This document shows, in pieces, positions 25,066-33,164 of a stretch of 64,000 nucleotides of DNA. Every line of letters starts with the position of its first letter. The stretch's first letter is position 1. The notes beneath the pieces were generated by a model. The model was given only the letters and a program-made list of their open reading frames with translations, made no database searches and was not told the origin of the DNA. The stretch is from Flavobacterium bizetiae (lineage in GTDB: Bacteria > Bacteroidota > Bacteroidia > Flavobacteriales > Flavobacteriaceae), in contig NZ_CADCSU010000099.1 of the NCBI RefSeq assembly GCF_902804475.1, positions 1-64,000 on the forward strand. The letters run 5' to 3'. Both the position numbers and the translations under genes were made by a program.

Positions 25066-25167
25066 GTTGTTTTCTTTTTTAAGGTTCTGAGCTACTGGGG
25101 TACTAAGTTTTTTTAACCTTTGTCGCTTTGGACCTTTGAACCGTTGAACCTTCAAAAAGAAAAAAAG

Positions 25168-25240
25168 CGGCTCATACGGGAGTCGAACCCGTTTCTCCCG
25201 AGAGACAGTCGGGAAGGTTAGCCAGTAACCCCAATGAGCC
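25168..25240 (-). tRNA. Divergent tRNA-Asp (GTC)-like gene
   Basis: Full cloverleaf: acceptor GGCTCAT/ATGAGCC, D arm GGTT-ACTGGCT-AACC, anticodon stem CCCGA/TCGGG with loop CTGTCTC (anticodon GTC), T arm ACGGG-TTCGACT-CCCGT. Position 37 is T, where nearly all tRNAs have a purine. This suggests it is not a standard decoding tRNA-Asp. Confidence 0.72.
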
Positions 25241-25261
25241 AGTTCCTTCTAGAGAACATTG

Positions 25262-25334
25262 CGATTTCGGAAGGAATCGAACCTTCAACCTATTGATTAA
25301 CAGTCAAGCGCTCTGCCAATTGAGCTACGAAATC
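25262..25334 (-). tRNA. tRNA-Asn (GTT)-like gene
   Basis: Acceptor GATTTCG/CGAAATC, D arm with TTGG, anticodon loop CTGTTAA (anticodon GTT) on stem CTTGA/TCAAT with a C-T mismatch at the outer pair, T arm GAAGG-TTCGATT-CCTTC. It lies 21 bases upstream of the tRNA-Asp-like gene in the same orientation. Confidence 0.78.
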
Positions 25335-25351
25335 ATTTTATTTTTAGGCAT

Positions 25352-25378
25352 AAAAAAAACACCCGATTAAAGGTGCTT
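25352..25378 (-). terminator. Terminator after small protein B, copy 1
   Basis: On the minus strand AAGCACCTTTAATCGGGTG forms an imperfect stem followed by eight T. Equivalent to 26898-26926. Confidence 0.75.
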
Positions 25379-25405
25379 AATGAGATTTGATAAGATATAG
25401 TGATC

Positions 25406-25501
25406 TTATTGCCTGTATTCATGCACCTGTATTGCTAAACGTCCCAAATAAAAACTCGGGTTTAGTATTTCTGCGTTGTATGTATTTTTATCGAAATTCA
25501 T
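25406..25501 (-). CDS. Small conserved protein B, copy 1 (31 aa)
   Basis: Begins MNFDKNTYNAEI and ends AIQVHEYRQ. The paralog at 26953-27051 shares M-(N/D)-F, the (T/S)Y(N/S)(A/S)E core, P-x-F-x-LG and IQVHE. Shared residues often differ only at third codon positions (TTC/TTT, AAT/AAC, TAC/TAT, CCG/CCA), which argues for coding. I start at 25501 and not at the in-frame ATG 25531, because copy 2 has a stop codon right after its equivalent of that ATG. Own promoter (25570-25601) and terminator. Function unknown; no membrane segment. Confidence 0.68.
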   Translation of the reverse strand: MNFDKNTYNAEILNPSFYLGRLAIQVHEYRQ

Positions 25502-25569
25502 TTTCTGTATTGTATTATATATCGAAATCATTATTGTTATGCGAAATTCTTTTTTCAGATTTTCTTCGG

Positions 25570-25601
25570 CAAAGATAAAGTCTAAAAAATCAATTATCCA
25601 A
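25570..25601 (-). promoter_or_regulatory. Promoter of small protein B, copy 1
   Basis: On the minus strand TTG (25599-25601), 21 bases, TATCTTTG (25570-25577), an exact TANNTTTG match. Identical in sequence and spacing to copy 2 at 27129-27160. Confidence 0.75.
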
Positions 25602-25902
25602 ATCATTTTTAAAATTATCTTACTGATAATCAAATAGTTAAACCTAAATAAAAAGCATAGAAATTCCTGTCCGCTTACTTGTGCAGATCCTTAATTGTAT
25701 CAAATGACTGTCTCTCATCAGATTACTTTTCAAATTATATTTCGCTATTTAGTTTTATCATCAAACATTTGGTGCATTATTTTTTTAATTATTTTTAGTT
25801 AAAAGTTATTCCTTTGTCCTACTGAGCGAAGTCGAAGTATATTTTTAGTCATAAAAAGCAAACTTAATTACCCAAATTCGACTTCTAACATTGTCCTGGA
25901 AA

Positions 25903-25931
25903 CAAAAAAAGCGCCCCAATAAGGACGCTTT
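25903..25931 (-). terminator. Terminator after small protein A, copy 1
   Basis: The minus-strand stem AAAAGCGTCC/GGGGCGCTTTT is followed by a T run, 25 bases after the stop codon of the 41-aa ORF. Confidence 0.85.
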
Positions 25932-25955
25932 TATATATTTGTATAGAGAATGTGA

Positions 25956-26081
25956 CTACAATTTACACTTCAATTCATTACAATACATACTGCATCCTAA
26001 GCTGTTAGCCGGAAGAAATCCTGCTAAACGATCGCTATATTGTCGTAGAGACGGATTGATATGTATGTTTTTCATTTTCAT
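25956..26081 (-). CDS. Small conserved protein A, copy 1 (41 aa)
   Basis: Begins MKMKNIHINPS and ends NELKCKL. It is the same length as its paralog at 27516-27641 and identical at 26 of 41 positions, including the block RQYSDRLAGF and the end ELKCKL. Within the RQYSDRLAGF block all three nucleotide differences are synonymous (CGA/AGA, AGC/AGT, GCA/GCG). A TACATTTG box (26090-26097) ends only 8 bases before the ATG, so the mRNA would be nearly leaderless. It has three cysteines near the C-terminus (GCSMYC, KCKL). Function unknown; soluble by composition. Confidence 0.75.
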   Translation of the reverse strand: MKMKNIHINPSLRQYSDRLAGFLPANSLGCSMYCNELKCKL

Positions 26082-26089
26082 TTCGGGAA

Positions 26090-26097
26090 CAAATGTA
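26090..26097 (-). promoter_or_regulatory. -7 box of small protein A, copy 1
   Basis: TACATTTG on the minus strand matches TANNTTTG and is conserved at copy 2 (27650-27657). No clear -33 TTG is present at the usual distance. Confidence 0.55.
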
Positions 26098-26141
26098 AGT
26101 GTTTTGTTTTATAATTTAATATTCTCTATCAAAGAGATTTA

Positions 26142-26199
26142 CTTCACGAAGACTTGCTTCAATTGACCAATGATAACCTAGCCACTCGAAAAGGTAATC
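26142..26199 (-). pseudogene. 3' relic of a slipin gene
   Basis: On the minus strand, in frame with the upstream hypothetical gene and across its TAG stop, the sequence reads ITFSSG-stop-VIIGQLKQVFVK-stop. The slipin at 21590-22687 ends ITISGGG-NVIGQLKEIFVK-stop. The match shows that the end of a slipin paralog once lay here. Confidence 0.7.
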
Positions 26200-26762
26200 G
26201 GATTTCCCGGATATCTCTTCTGAGCGCCTTTTTTAGAAAACAAAGTTGTCAAATTTGAAAAAAGACTTCTTTGTTTACGATATTCTCCAGATTTTTCATT
26301 TCTGTTTTCAACAAAAACTTCTACATCTCTCCTATTTTTCTCTGCTTCAACAACTGCCGTAGCTTTGTAGTTGCTTTCCAGTTGTTTTGCATCTTCCATT
26401 CTACACATTTTATTAAAGTTCTTAAAAGGACGTGGATGAAAATCGACCATAATTGCTGCCAAATTTATTGCATCAATATTCGTTGGGTCTGTTTCACCTT
26501 TAAAAAAGGTTTCGATAGGTCTAAACTTATCTTTTTGTTCTTTAAATTTATTCTTTTTGGTATGATCAAAATCTATAGAAAATAAATTTCTAAAAACATT
26601 TAAGTCATCCTGAGTTGCGTTATTTTCGAAAATAAGCCAGCAGAAATCACGTAGTTTTCCACGAGAAGGACTGTACAAATAATCAAAGTATTCACCTTCT
26701 TTTTCGATCTCATATTTATTTCTAATCGCTTTTTTATACTGGTTTAATGTATTGTTGTTCAT
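26178..26762 (-). CDS. Hypothetical protein with slipin-derived C-terminal end
   Basis: 194 residues, not recognised. The N-terminal 150 residues are charged and helical (QYKKAIRNKYEIEKEGEYFDYLYSPSRGK; NNATQDDLNVFRNLFSIDFDHT) with no signal peptide or membrane segment. The last residues NPITFSSG align with the ITISGGG tail of slipin, and the slipin tail continues in frame behind the TAG stop. The gene is thus probably a truncated or chimeric survivor of a recombination with a slipin paralog. It sits between the two small-protein cassettes and is on their strand. It may be a pseudogene. Confidence 0.55.
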   Translation of the reverse strand: MNNNTLNQYKKAIRNKYEIEKEGEYFDYLYSPSRGKLRDFCWLIFENNATQDDLNVFRNLFSIDFDHTKKNKFKEQKDKFRPIETFFKGETDPTNIDAINLAAIMVDFHPRPFKNFNKMCRMEDAKQLESNYKATAVVEAEKNRRDVEVFVENRNEKSGEYRKQRSLFSNLTTLFSKKGAQKRYPGNPITFSSG

Positions 26763-26897
26763 AATATATTTATTTAATTGGTTAGTTATTTTTTAATCTT
26801 AGGTAATTTGCCACTAAGGCACCTGAACACTAAGCTTTTATATTTTTATTTACTGTTTTTAATTTGTTACTCACAAGTTTCCAGCCATTTATAGGCA

Positions 26898-26926
26898 TAA
26901 AAAAAGCACCCGACTAAAGGTGCTTC
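26898..26926 (-). terminator. Terminator after small protein B, copy 2
   Basis: The minus-strand stem AAGCACC/GGGTGCTT with a short loop (TTTAGTC) is followed by seven T. It is a better stem than copy 1. Confidence 0.8.
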
Positions 26927-26952
26927 ATGAGATTGCATAAGATATGTGTATC

Positions 26953-27051
26953 CTACTGCCATTCATGCACCTGTATTTGTATTGTAAAACATCCCAAAAC
27001 GAATTCTGGGGCGTGTAATTCTGAACTATATGAGTTATATTTAAAATCCAT
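26953..27051 (-). CDS. Small conserved protein B, copy 2 (32 aa)
   Basis: Begins MDFKYNSYSSEL and ends IQVHEWQ. Compared with copy 1 it keeps MxF, the N-(T/S)-Y core, E, P-x-F, LG and IQVHE, with many synonymous differences. It has a two-residue insertion (IQ) before IQVHE. The larger overlapping minus-strand frame at 26925-27131 is not conserved between copies and is rejected. Own promoter at 27129-27160. Function unknown. Confidence 0.68.
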   Translation of the reverse strand: MDFKYNSYSSELHAPEFVLGCFTIQIQVHEWQ

Positions 27052-27128
27052 TTTATTTGTTGTATTGTGTTTGTTGTATTGTTGTTTAAATCATTATTGT
27101 TTGAAATTCTATCTTCAAATTTCTTCGG

Positions 27129-27160
27129 CAAAGATAAAGTCTAAAAAATCAATTATCCAA
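27129..27160 (-). promoter_or_regulatory. Promoter of small protein B, copy 2
   Basis: TTG (27158-27160), 21 bases, TATCTTTG (27129-27136) on the minus strand. The stretch between the two boxes is identical to copy 1. Confidence 0.75.
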
Positions 27161-27462
27161 ATCATTTTTAATATTTATTTTTCTGATAATCAGATACTTA
27201 AACTCAATTAAAAGCATAAAAATACCTGTCCGCATACTTGTGCAGATTTCAATTTATATCAAATGACTGTCTATCATCAGATTAGTTTTCAAGATCATAA
27301 TTCATTACTTACTTCTATTATATACTATTTGATCCATTATTTTTTTTCATTTTTTTACAGTTCAAAGTTGTTTCTACCATTTTGTGTTCTATTAAGTAAT
27401 CTAAATTATCCTCTTGAGCAATCCCGATACTACGGGAAAATTGTTTTTTCAATCCTCAAAAA

Positions 27463-27490
27463 CAAAAAAAGCGTCCCGAAAAGGACGCTC
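27463..27490 (-). terminator. Terminator after small protein A, copy 2
   Basis: The stem AGCGTCC/GGGACGCT on the minus strand is followed by seven T. The G-T pair of copy 1 is here a Watson-Crick pair, so the stem is conserved by compensation. Confidence 0.85.
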
Positions 27491-27515
27491 TTATATATTT
27501 ATGTTGAGTGTGTAA

Positions 27516-27641
27516 TTACAATTTACACTTCAATTCACTAAAATACACATCACATCCAGATCTTTTAACGAGAACAAATCCCGCTAAACGATCACTATAT
27601 TGTCTTTCCGACAGATTGATATTTATGTTTTTCTTTTCCAT
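27516..27641 (-). CDS. Small conserved protein A, copy 2 (41 aa)
   Basis: Begins MEKKNININLSE and ends SELKCKL. Same length as copy 1 with 26 of 41 residues identical; RQYSDRLAGF and ELKCKL are fully conserved. Two cysteines (GC, KCKL). TACATTTG (27650-27657) sits 8 bases before the ATG. The plus-strand frame 27508-27816 covering this stretch is antisense to it and is not conserved in copy 1. Confidence 0.75.
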   Translation of the reverse strand: MEKKNININLSERQYSDRLAGFVLVKRSGCDVYFSELKCKL

Positions 27642-27649
27642 TTCAAGAC

Positions 27650-27657
27650 CAAATGTA
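27650..27657 (-). promoter_or_regulatory. -7 box of small protein A, copy 2
   Basis: TACATTTG on the minus strand, identical to 26090-26097 and at the same distance from the ATG. Confidence 0.55.
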
Positions 27658-27766
27658 CAATATATTTTAACATTTATACACTATTATGTTAAAAATATTT
27701 ATCAGACAGCATACAATTTTAACCTAAATTTTCTTTTAAAAAAGCCTATAAACTCTAATAATTTTA

Positions 27767-27774
27767 TATTTTTG
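27767..27774 (+). promoter_or_regulatory. -7 box of the WGR gene
   Basis: TATTTTTG matches TANNTTTG and lies 48 bases before the ATG at 27823. No clear -33 TTG is visible. Confidence 0.4.
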
Positions 27775-27822
27775 AGAATATACGCACACTTTATTTTTTA
27801 TCAATTCAGTCCTTAAAATAGC

Positions 27823-30800
27823 ATGAAAAAATACCTTAAATACATCGACGGAAACTCTGATAAGTTTTGGCAAATTGAAGTTACAGGATTAGAATATACT
27901 GTGACTTACGGAAAAAACGGAACATCAGGCACGTCTCAAACCAAATCATTTTCTACAGACGAAGAATGTCTGAAATCAGCAGAAAAAATACTAGCCGAAA
28001 AAGTAAAAAAAGGATATTCAGAAACGGGTGAAGTTGCTGTGGCTTCAAAGCCCAAAACAGCCAAAAGCGCAAAATCTGATGAAGTTCTTGAAGAATACGA
28101 TGCTATTGTAAAAGCTAAAAATATAGATTTATTATTGCCTTTTTTAAAAGAAAAATCAAAAGGGAATATTGAAGCTATCAAAAAGCTCATCAAAAAAAGT
28201 AAACGTTATTTTATGACCTACACTGATCTTACAAAAGATCCGGGTTATGTAAAAAAAGACAAACACGATTACGGCTGGGGAACCCGCGGCGATAAAAAGC
28301 AAAGCGATATCATTACTCTTAGTGCCATTGCTTTGTTTGATAAAACCGAAATCAATTCGTGGGATGAAGCTTTGAGTTTATTAAACGAAATAGACGAGAA
28401 AAGTCAGGTTCTGGAGGTTTTATTGTGGGCAAAACCCAACTGGCTAGATACTTTTATTTTAGACAAAGTAAAAAGACAGGATTGGGTTGGGTTTAATTAC
28501 CACACGCTGCGCGAATTAGAAGAACAGAATTTAATGTCCTTCAAACCAGAACTATATGCTTTGACACTGGCGGCAACAAACGAGTGGCGCGCAAAAATGA
28601 AGACCAGAAGATTTATTAATACATCCTTAAGCGACAAAATAACCTATCAAAGGGATATTCCGGAATTGTTTAATTACGAAACGATTCTGCACAATAGTTT
28701 CTTTAGAGACAATGACAAACAAAAACACGATGAGTTTCAGACCTGGGCGATTATTTATAAGTCATTATTAGACGAAAATAAAATGGATCGCGCGTTTTTT
28801 ATCGAAAATGCCATTCAGATTCAAACCAAAGAATGGAATAATAATCTGAAATCGTTCTTTAGAAAAAGAATCGAAGAATTTAATGTTACTCCCGATGAGT
28901 TTATCGTGCATCAGGAAAATATATTCTCGTATTTACACCATCCCTATCCGCCCATTACGAGTTACGGAATTGAGTTGATCAAGAAAATATACGATCATCC
29001 AAAATTCAAAACCAAATCATTTCTCGAGTGGCTGGAGCCTTTAATGATGCGCAGCGATTGCAAAGCCGCGATTAAAAACGTGTTGCCAATTCTGGAAAAA
29101 ATAACCAAATCGAATCCTAAACTAAGCGCAAACATTGCATCAATTATTGCCGATGTGTATGTTATTGCGGATCTGGCATTGCAGGAACGCGCGACAAAAA
29201 TTATAACCAAAATTGCCAACGCAAAAGATAAAGTACTGAAAGAAAAACTTTCGTCGTATGTAACCCTGATGCAGGGAAATATAAAATCAGGATTGACGCA
29301 GTTTTTAGATGAAGATGCTTTAACTATTGATGATACTGCTCTCGAGGAATATACATTCGAACCTCAGCAAGAATTATTACTTACAGAAGAAGTTGTGTTA
29401 CCAAAGGATTGGAATGATATTGTTTTTCAGTTTGGAAATTTTATTGGATCGGAAGAAATTCTGGATACCGAAATTTTGATGAATGTCTATATTCAACAGC
29501 GCGATTTGTTTCCCGCAGATTATACAGCACAATTAGAGCCGTATAATAAACAGTTGCAAAAACATTATTTTGAAGCTGTTCATAAAAATTACCTGAAGTC
29601 GTTTTTACAGCAGAAAATTCCAAATATTAATGGCAAATTCGACAGTACCTACAAGCATTATGCAAAAATAAATACGCTTACTTTAATGAAACCTTTGCTG
29701 GAAAAAGTACAGCAAAAGATCGTTTCAGATTCTGTTTTACCGTTACTCTCCTTCCCTAGCCATAAACCGTATTGGGTCGCTCCAAAAGTTTTATTAGAAA
29801 GGATTATTGCGTATCAAAACACAAAAGAAGAAATTGATTATGCCGATTTAGCTATTGCAATTGCGCGTATGCCGAGAGAAAATATCGATGAAGCATTGCC
29901 TTTACTTGATCAACTTGAAGGCGAACTCAAACCGCTTTTAACATTCTGCCTTGGTATTGATGAAAAACTAAACTTAGATTCGACTTCTATCTTCTCGAAA
30001 CTATTGGCAACAATGGGTAAAACCACCAAAGAAACCGGAAACTTATCACTTTGGGCTGTTGCAGCAAGAACATTTTATCCAAACGATACTTTTCCTGAAT
30101 TCGAAAATACCTATCTAAAAGATGTTCCGTTTGTAGTTGCTCCTTTTAAACCGGTAGTTCAGTTTAAAGAAAAATGGAACGAATGGACGAATTATCAAAC
30201 CAAACAAAAAGAAAGAACGCCATCGTGGTATGAGCTTCGATTCGACGTGCCTAATTATGCTAAAATACCGAATTACTTGTTGTACAGTCAGGATATTTAC
30301 AACAGACCAAACAGTTGGGATTATAATATAAATTATGCCGGAAACACCTATTTCTGGCACAGTATTATGCCGCAAAACTCAGACGCGCTCGCTTTGACTT
30401 TGCTACATAATTGCGGAATTGCCGATGGCGCAAAACCGGAACTAAAAGGTTTTCTGGATGTTATAAACCGACCTGAATTTCGTTTCTCAGATATTAGCTT
30501 GCTTTTATACGCTTGTTTTTTCTTCCAGGAAAAGAAAGATTTGCGATTACTGACCTCTGAAGTTTTAATCAATTTAATCGAAAAACAAGCCATTGACGTT
30601 AAAGTATTAGCAGAGAAAATAGCCTATCTGACCACCGAAAAATATGGCGTATTTTTAAGATTAGTCGACGGATTAATTGCCCTGAAAGATGTTTCGCCTT
30701 TACATAATAATGCTTTACTGCAATTGTTAAACTCATTCTTTGCGCATCTTGATTTAAAGGAAAAATTGCCAACCAACTTCAAGAAAATCATCGAAAACTA

Positions 30801-30915
30801 TCTTGATATTTTAACCAAAACCAATCAGAAACCATCAGCTGAAGCCCTTGTTTTCTTTGAGCAATGGAAAGATAATGCATCGCTTAAATCATTGATTAAG
30901 CAAATTTTAAAATAA
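27823..30915 (+). CDS. WGR-domain protein with large helical-repeat region (MolR/DUF6493-like)
   Basis: 1030 residues. The N-terminal 80 residues form a WGR domain ([29 protein letters not shown]), a nucleic-acid-associated module also found in PARPs and E. coli MolR. The rest (about 110-1030) is long alpha-helical repeat sequence. It is cytoplasmic, with no enzyme motif. Five bases separate its stop from the SWIM gene. In other Bacteroidota this pair often travels with a MoxR AAA ATPase and a VWA protein, which are not present here. Role unknown; a nucleic-acid scaffold is plausible given the neighbourhood. Confidence 0.72.
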   Translation: MKKYLKYIDGNSDKFWQIEVTGLEYTVTYGKNGTSGTSQTKSFSTDEECLKSAEKILAEKVKKGYSETGEVAVASKPKTAKSAKSDEVLEEYDAIVKAKNIDLLLPFLKEKSKGNIEAIKKLIKKSKRYFMTYTDLTKDPGYVKKDKHDYGWGTRGDKKQSDIITLSAIALFDKTEINSWDEALSLLNEIDEKSQVLEVLLWAKPNWLDTFILDKVKRQDWVGFNYHTLRELEEQNLMSFKPELYALTLAATNEWRAKMKTRRFINTSLSDKITYQRDIPELFNYETILHNSFFRDNDKQKHDEFQTWAIIYKSLLDENKMDRAFFIENAIQIQTKEWNNNLKSFFRKRIEEFNVTPDEFIVHQENIFSYLHHPYPPITSYGIELIKKIYDHPKFKTKSFLEWLEPLMMRSDCKAAIKNVLPILEKITKSNPKLSANIASIIADVYVIADLALQERATKIITKIANAKDKVLKEKLSSYVTLMQGNIKSGLTQFLDEDALTIDDTALEEYTFEPQQELLLTEEVVLPKDWNDIVFQFGNFIGSEEILDTEILMNVYIQQRDLFPADYTAQLEPYNKQLQKHYFEAVHKNYLKSFLQQKIPNINGKFDSTYKHYAKINTLTLMKPLLEKVQQKIVSDSVLPLLSFPSHKPYWVAPKVLLERIIAYQNTKEEIDYADLAIAIARMPRENIDEALPLLDQLEGELKPLLTFCLGIDEKLNLDSTSIFSKLLATMGKTTKETGNLSLWAVAARTFYPNDTFPEFENTYLKDVPFVVAPFKPVVQFKEKWNEWTNYQTKQKERTPSWYELRFDVPNYAKIPNYLLYSQDIYNRPNSWDYNINYAGNTYFWHSIMPQNSDALALTLLHNCGIADGAKPELKGFLDVINRPEFRFSDISLLLYACFFFQEKKDLRLLTSEVLINLIEKQAIDVKVLAEKIAYLTTEKYGVFLRLVDGLIALKDVSPLHNNALLQLLNSFFAHLDLKEKLPTNFKKIIENYLDILTKTNQKPSAEALVFFEQWKDNASLKSLIKQILK

Positions 30916-30920
30916 AGAAA

Positions 30921-32249
30921 ATGACAGATCTCGAATATAATTATAAAGGAATTTCAACTTACAGTAAAACCAAAGGCATCAACAATCTCGTTCTGGCGCA
31001 CCAAACCGAAATTGAAGAAGTCAATAACATTCCGTGTTTTTTCTGGGGAAGTTTGACAGATCCTTATGTTACCGCAAAATGCTGGACTACGATTGCCAAA
31101 GTGGTTCGTTCCAGTTTTGGACCAATTCCGCCAAGTCTTCGCGATCCTATTGTTTCGGCAGGATCTGAACGATTGCGTTTCGAAGGTTTTTCGTCCTGCA
31201 ATGGCGTTTATGTTCGCCTGGACATGAAAGCCGAAGCCATAGACGGAGAATTTATCGCGAACGGAACTACGAATGTCGATTTTAACGACCCAATGCTGAA
31301 TGCCTTAAATGCGATTCAGAAAAACGAAAAAGTAACTCTTGCCGTTGGTCAGCAGGATGTTCAGGTGATTACCAGCAAAGCAAAAGTAACGGAGAAAAAA
31401 GTAACCTTGCCCATGCGCTGGATAAAAGGTTTAACGAGCGTACAGCTTTACTTAGCCGATATGGATCTTAAGTTTGAATTAAATAAAATTCAGACAATTC
31501 AGTTGTTTCAAAGTTTACCAAAAGGAACCGTAAAAGGTGATTTTTTCATAACCAAAAGAGCCGGAAAATTTATGTTTTCGACTTTGGCAACGGCCGACAG
31601 TGTGAGAATTGGCGGTGTGCAACGATTACGATTATTAGAAGGAATTCTGGCCATTGTAAATAAAATTTTCATTTACGAATCGTCAGACAAACAAACTTGC
31701 GCAATCGTGGCTGAATTTGGAAAAATGCAGCTTCTTATGGCTTTTTCTCCAGATTCGTACCGTGGTTTTTCGGGTGAAGGAAATGTGCTGGAAACCATGA
31801 CCGAAAACTTACCTATAGAATGGGTTTACGGTTTAAACAGTTTATTAAAATCAAACGAAACTTTTGACCCAACGATGCTTTCTATCGAAAATGATATCGA
31901 TTTTGGCACTATGGACAATCTGACTTCGAACTTATCGTCGATGGGATTATTGGGTTATGATTTAAGCGAAGAAGCACATTTTTACCGCCGACTTCCGTTT
32001 AAAACCGAACGTATTTTATCGCTGAATCCGAGGTTGAAAAATGCAAAAAAACTAATCGATAACGAAGACATCGAAATCGTCGAGCGCAGGGCAGATTATA
32101 TCGAAGCCAAAGTAAAAGGTTCGGGCGTTTTACACAAAGTAATTATCGACAATACTTCGCAAAGATGTACCTGCGACTGGTTTACGGCTTATCAGGGCAA
32201 AAGAGGAATTTGCAAGCATATTTTGGGAGTTAAGATGATGATTTCATGA
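30921..32249 (+). CDS. SWIM zinc-finger protein
   Basis: 442 residues ending in a SWIM motif CTCDW-x8-GICKHIL (CxCxnCxH), a zinc module thought to bind nucleic acid or protein. The bulk upstream is mixed alpha/beta without recognisable motif. It resembles the E. coli YehQ-type SWIM proteins encoded next to MolR/WGR proteins. It is co-transcribed with the WGR gene (5-base gap) and followed by a terminator. Confidence 0.82.
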   Translation: MTDLEYNYKGISTYSKTKGINNLVLAHQTEIEEVNNIPCFFWGSLTDPYVTAKCWTTIAKVVRSSFGPIPPSLRDPIVSAGSERLRFEGFSSCNGVYVRLDMKAEAIDGEFIANGTTNVDFNDPMLNALNAIQKNEKVTLAVGQQDVQVITSKAKVTEKKVTLPMRWIKGLTSVQLYLADMDLKFELNKIQTIQLFQSLPKGTVKGDFFITKRAGKFMFSTLATADSVRIGGVQRLRLLEGILAIVNKIFIYESSDKQTCAIVAEFGKMQLLMAFSPDSYRGFSGEGNVLETMTENLPIEWVYGLNSLLKSNETFDPTMLSIENDIDFGTMDNLTSNLSSMGLLGYDLSEEAHFYRRLPFKTERILSLNPRLKNAKKLIDNEDIEIVERRADYIEAKVKGSGVLHKVIIDNTSQRCTCDWFTAYQGKRGICKHILGVKMMIS

Positions 32250-32270
32250 GATTAGTTTTTGATATAAAAG

Positions 32271-32298
32271 AAAATCGCCCTGATATTGGGGCGATTTT
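32271..32298 (+). terminator. Terminator of the WGR-SWIM operon
   Basis: The stem AAAATCGCCC/GGGGCGATTTT with a TGATATT loop lies 22 bases past the SWIM stop. Confidence 0.8.
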
Positions 32299-32368
32299 AA
32301 ACGCAGATTATACGGATTCACTTTCGCTAAAACGCTGATTTATACCGATTTTTTTAAGTCTAAATAAT

Positions 32369-33010
32369 TTAAGGTTTATAAAAGTCTTCTGTAAGATAGA
32401 AAACGGTGTCGATAAATTTTAAAATTCCATCTTGTGTTAGAACATTTTCGTCATGTAAATCTTCTAAAATTATACCAATCTCAGGATGAAAATAATCGTT
32501 ATTTTTTTTATTGATAAATCCTGAGTTTTCAAGAAATATTTTCACGTTTGTTAGTTCTGTTTTTTCAGTTGCTAAAACAAAAATTTGTTGAACAACTGCG
32601 TATAAAGCTGTATCATTTCTATAAAAACCGAGAAGCTCATAAGCTGTATCAGGAAAAAAATAATTGTTTAGAAGTAAATTATTAAAGTAATCTTCCCATG
32701 AAGAATAATATATGGTATCGTTTATTTTGAGAACGTCTCGGTCATCTTTTAGATAAACCATTTGTTCAGCACCACTCGAAACAAAATTTTCAATTTCTAA
32801 ATCAGTAATCCAAAGAGTATTTATTGTTGCAAATTGCTCAATTAAGACTTCTTCTTGTTTTTTGATGTTGATTCCTTTTTCAGCCAAAGTGCCTGCTCTC
32901 TTGCCATTTTTAAGGTAATTGGTGGCTGCTTGGATATTTGCTCCATGCTTAACTTGGCTCTTTCCTGCAATGATATTTTGTAGTTCATGTTTCATCATTT
33001 TATAATGCAA
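32369..33010 (-). CDS. Putative polyvalent protein kinase
   Basis: 213 residues with a minimal kinase-like fold: GAEQMVYL (80-87, glycine-loop position), a lysine in DVLKIND (K95), the catalytic loop EDLHDENVL (183-191, with H186, D187 and N189) and the metal motif FID (199-201). This is the pattern of the 'polyvalent kinase' family found in mobile elements and toxin-antitoxin-like loci. The first 60 residues are a charged helical extension. It is divergent from an XRE repressor gene 154 bases away, an arrangement recalling HipA/HipB. Met5 or Met6 may be the true start. Substrate unknown. Confidence 0.7.
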   Translation of the reverse strand: MHYKMMKHELQNIIAGKSQVKHGANIQAATNYLKNGKRAGTLAEKGINIKKQEEVLIEQFATINTLWITDLEIENFVSSGAEQMVYLKDDRDVLKINDTIYYSSWEDYFNNLLLNNYFFPDTAYELLGFYRNDTALYAVVQQIFVLATEKTELTNVKIFLENSGFINKKNNDYFHPEIGIILEDLHDENVLTQDGILKFIDTVFYLTEDFYKP

Positions 33011-33164
33011 ATATAAAAATTTAAAGTTACTATTTACTTCGCTCTTTACAAAGTAAGAAAAAGAGTATATTTACTTCGTGAAACAACAAATTTGTATTTT
33101 ATCAAATTGATCATGTTTTTTACCGATCAGTATTTTTTTAAAGAATTTTAAATACCTTTGAATT
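33011..33164. promoter_or_regulatory. Divergent control region between kinase and XRE genes
   Basis: TTTACTTCG occurs twice (33029 and 33071 regions), the first as part of the inverted repeat TTACTT-N11-AAGTAA. TACCTTTG (33152-33159) lies 5 bases before the XRE ATG, so that mRNA should be almost leaderless. The repeats are good candidates for autoregulatory operators. Confidence 0.5.

Larger units (their letters stand above)
25345..26098 (-). repeat. Small-protein cassette, copy 1
   Basis: A diverged direct copy of 26892-27658, offset about 1.55 kb. Both contain, in the same order on the minus strand, promoter, 41-codon ORF, terminator, a conserved noncoding stretch (with ATGACTGTCTCTCATCAGA at 25704-25722), promoter, 31-codon ORF and terminator. 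Confidence 0.85.
26892..27658 (-). repeat. Small-protein cassette, copy 2
   Basis: Paralogous to 25345-26098 with the same internal order (promoter, 41-codon ORF, terminator, conserved spacer, promoter, 32-codon ORF, terminator). The spacer contains a CCCGATACTACGGG palindrome (27423-27436) absent from copy 1. Confidence 0.85.

Noticed and set aside
24840-25155. Two overlapping minus-strand ORFs (70 and 92 codons)
   Set aside because: They run straight through the tRNA-Pro-like gene and dispersed repeats; the protein sequences are translations of those.
25715-25721. Hammerhead-ribozyme-like CTGATGA (minus strand), also at 27274-27280
   Set aside because: The required GAAA core and flanking helices are not present after it in either copy.
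26925-27131. A 68-codon minus-strand ORF over small protein B copy 2
   Set aside because: Its frame is not conserved in copy 1, whereas the shorter overlapping ORF (26953-27051) is.
27508-27816. A 102-codon plus-strand ORF and its counterpart at 25891-26166
   Set aside because: They are antisense to the conserved 41-aa ORFs and diverge in length and sequence beyond them.
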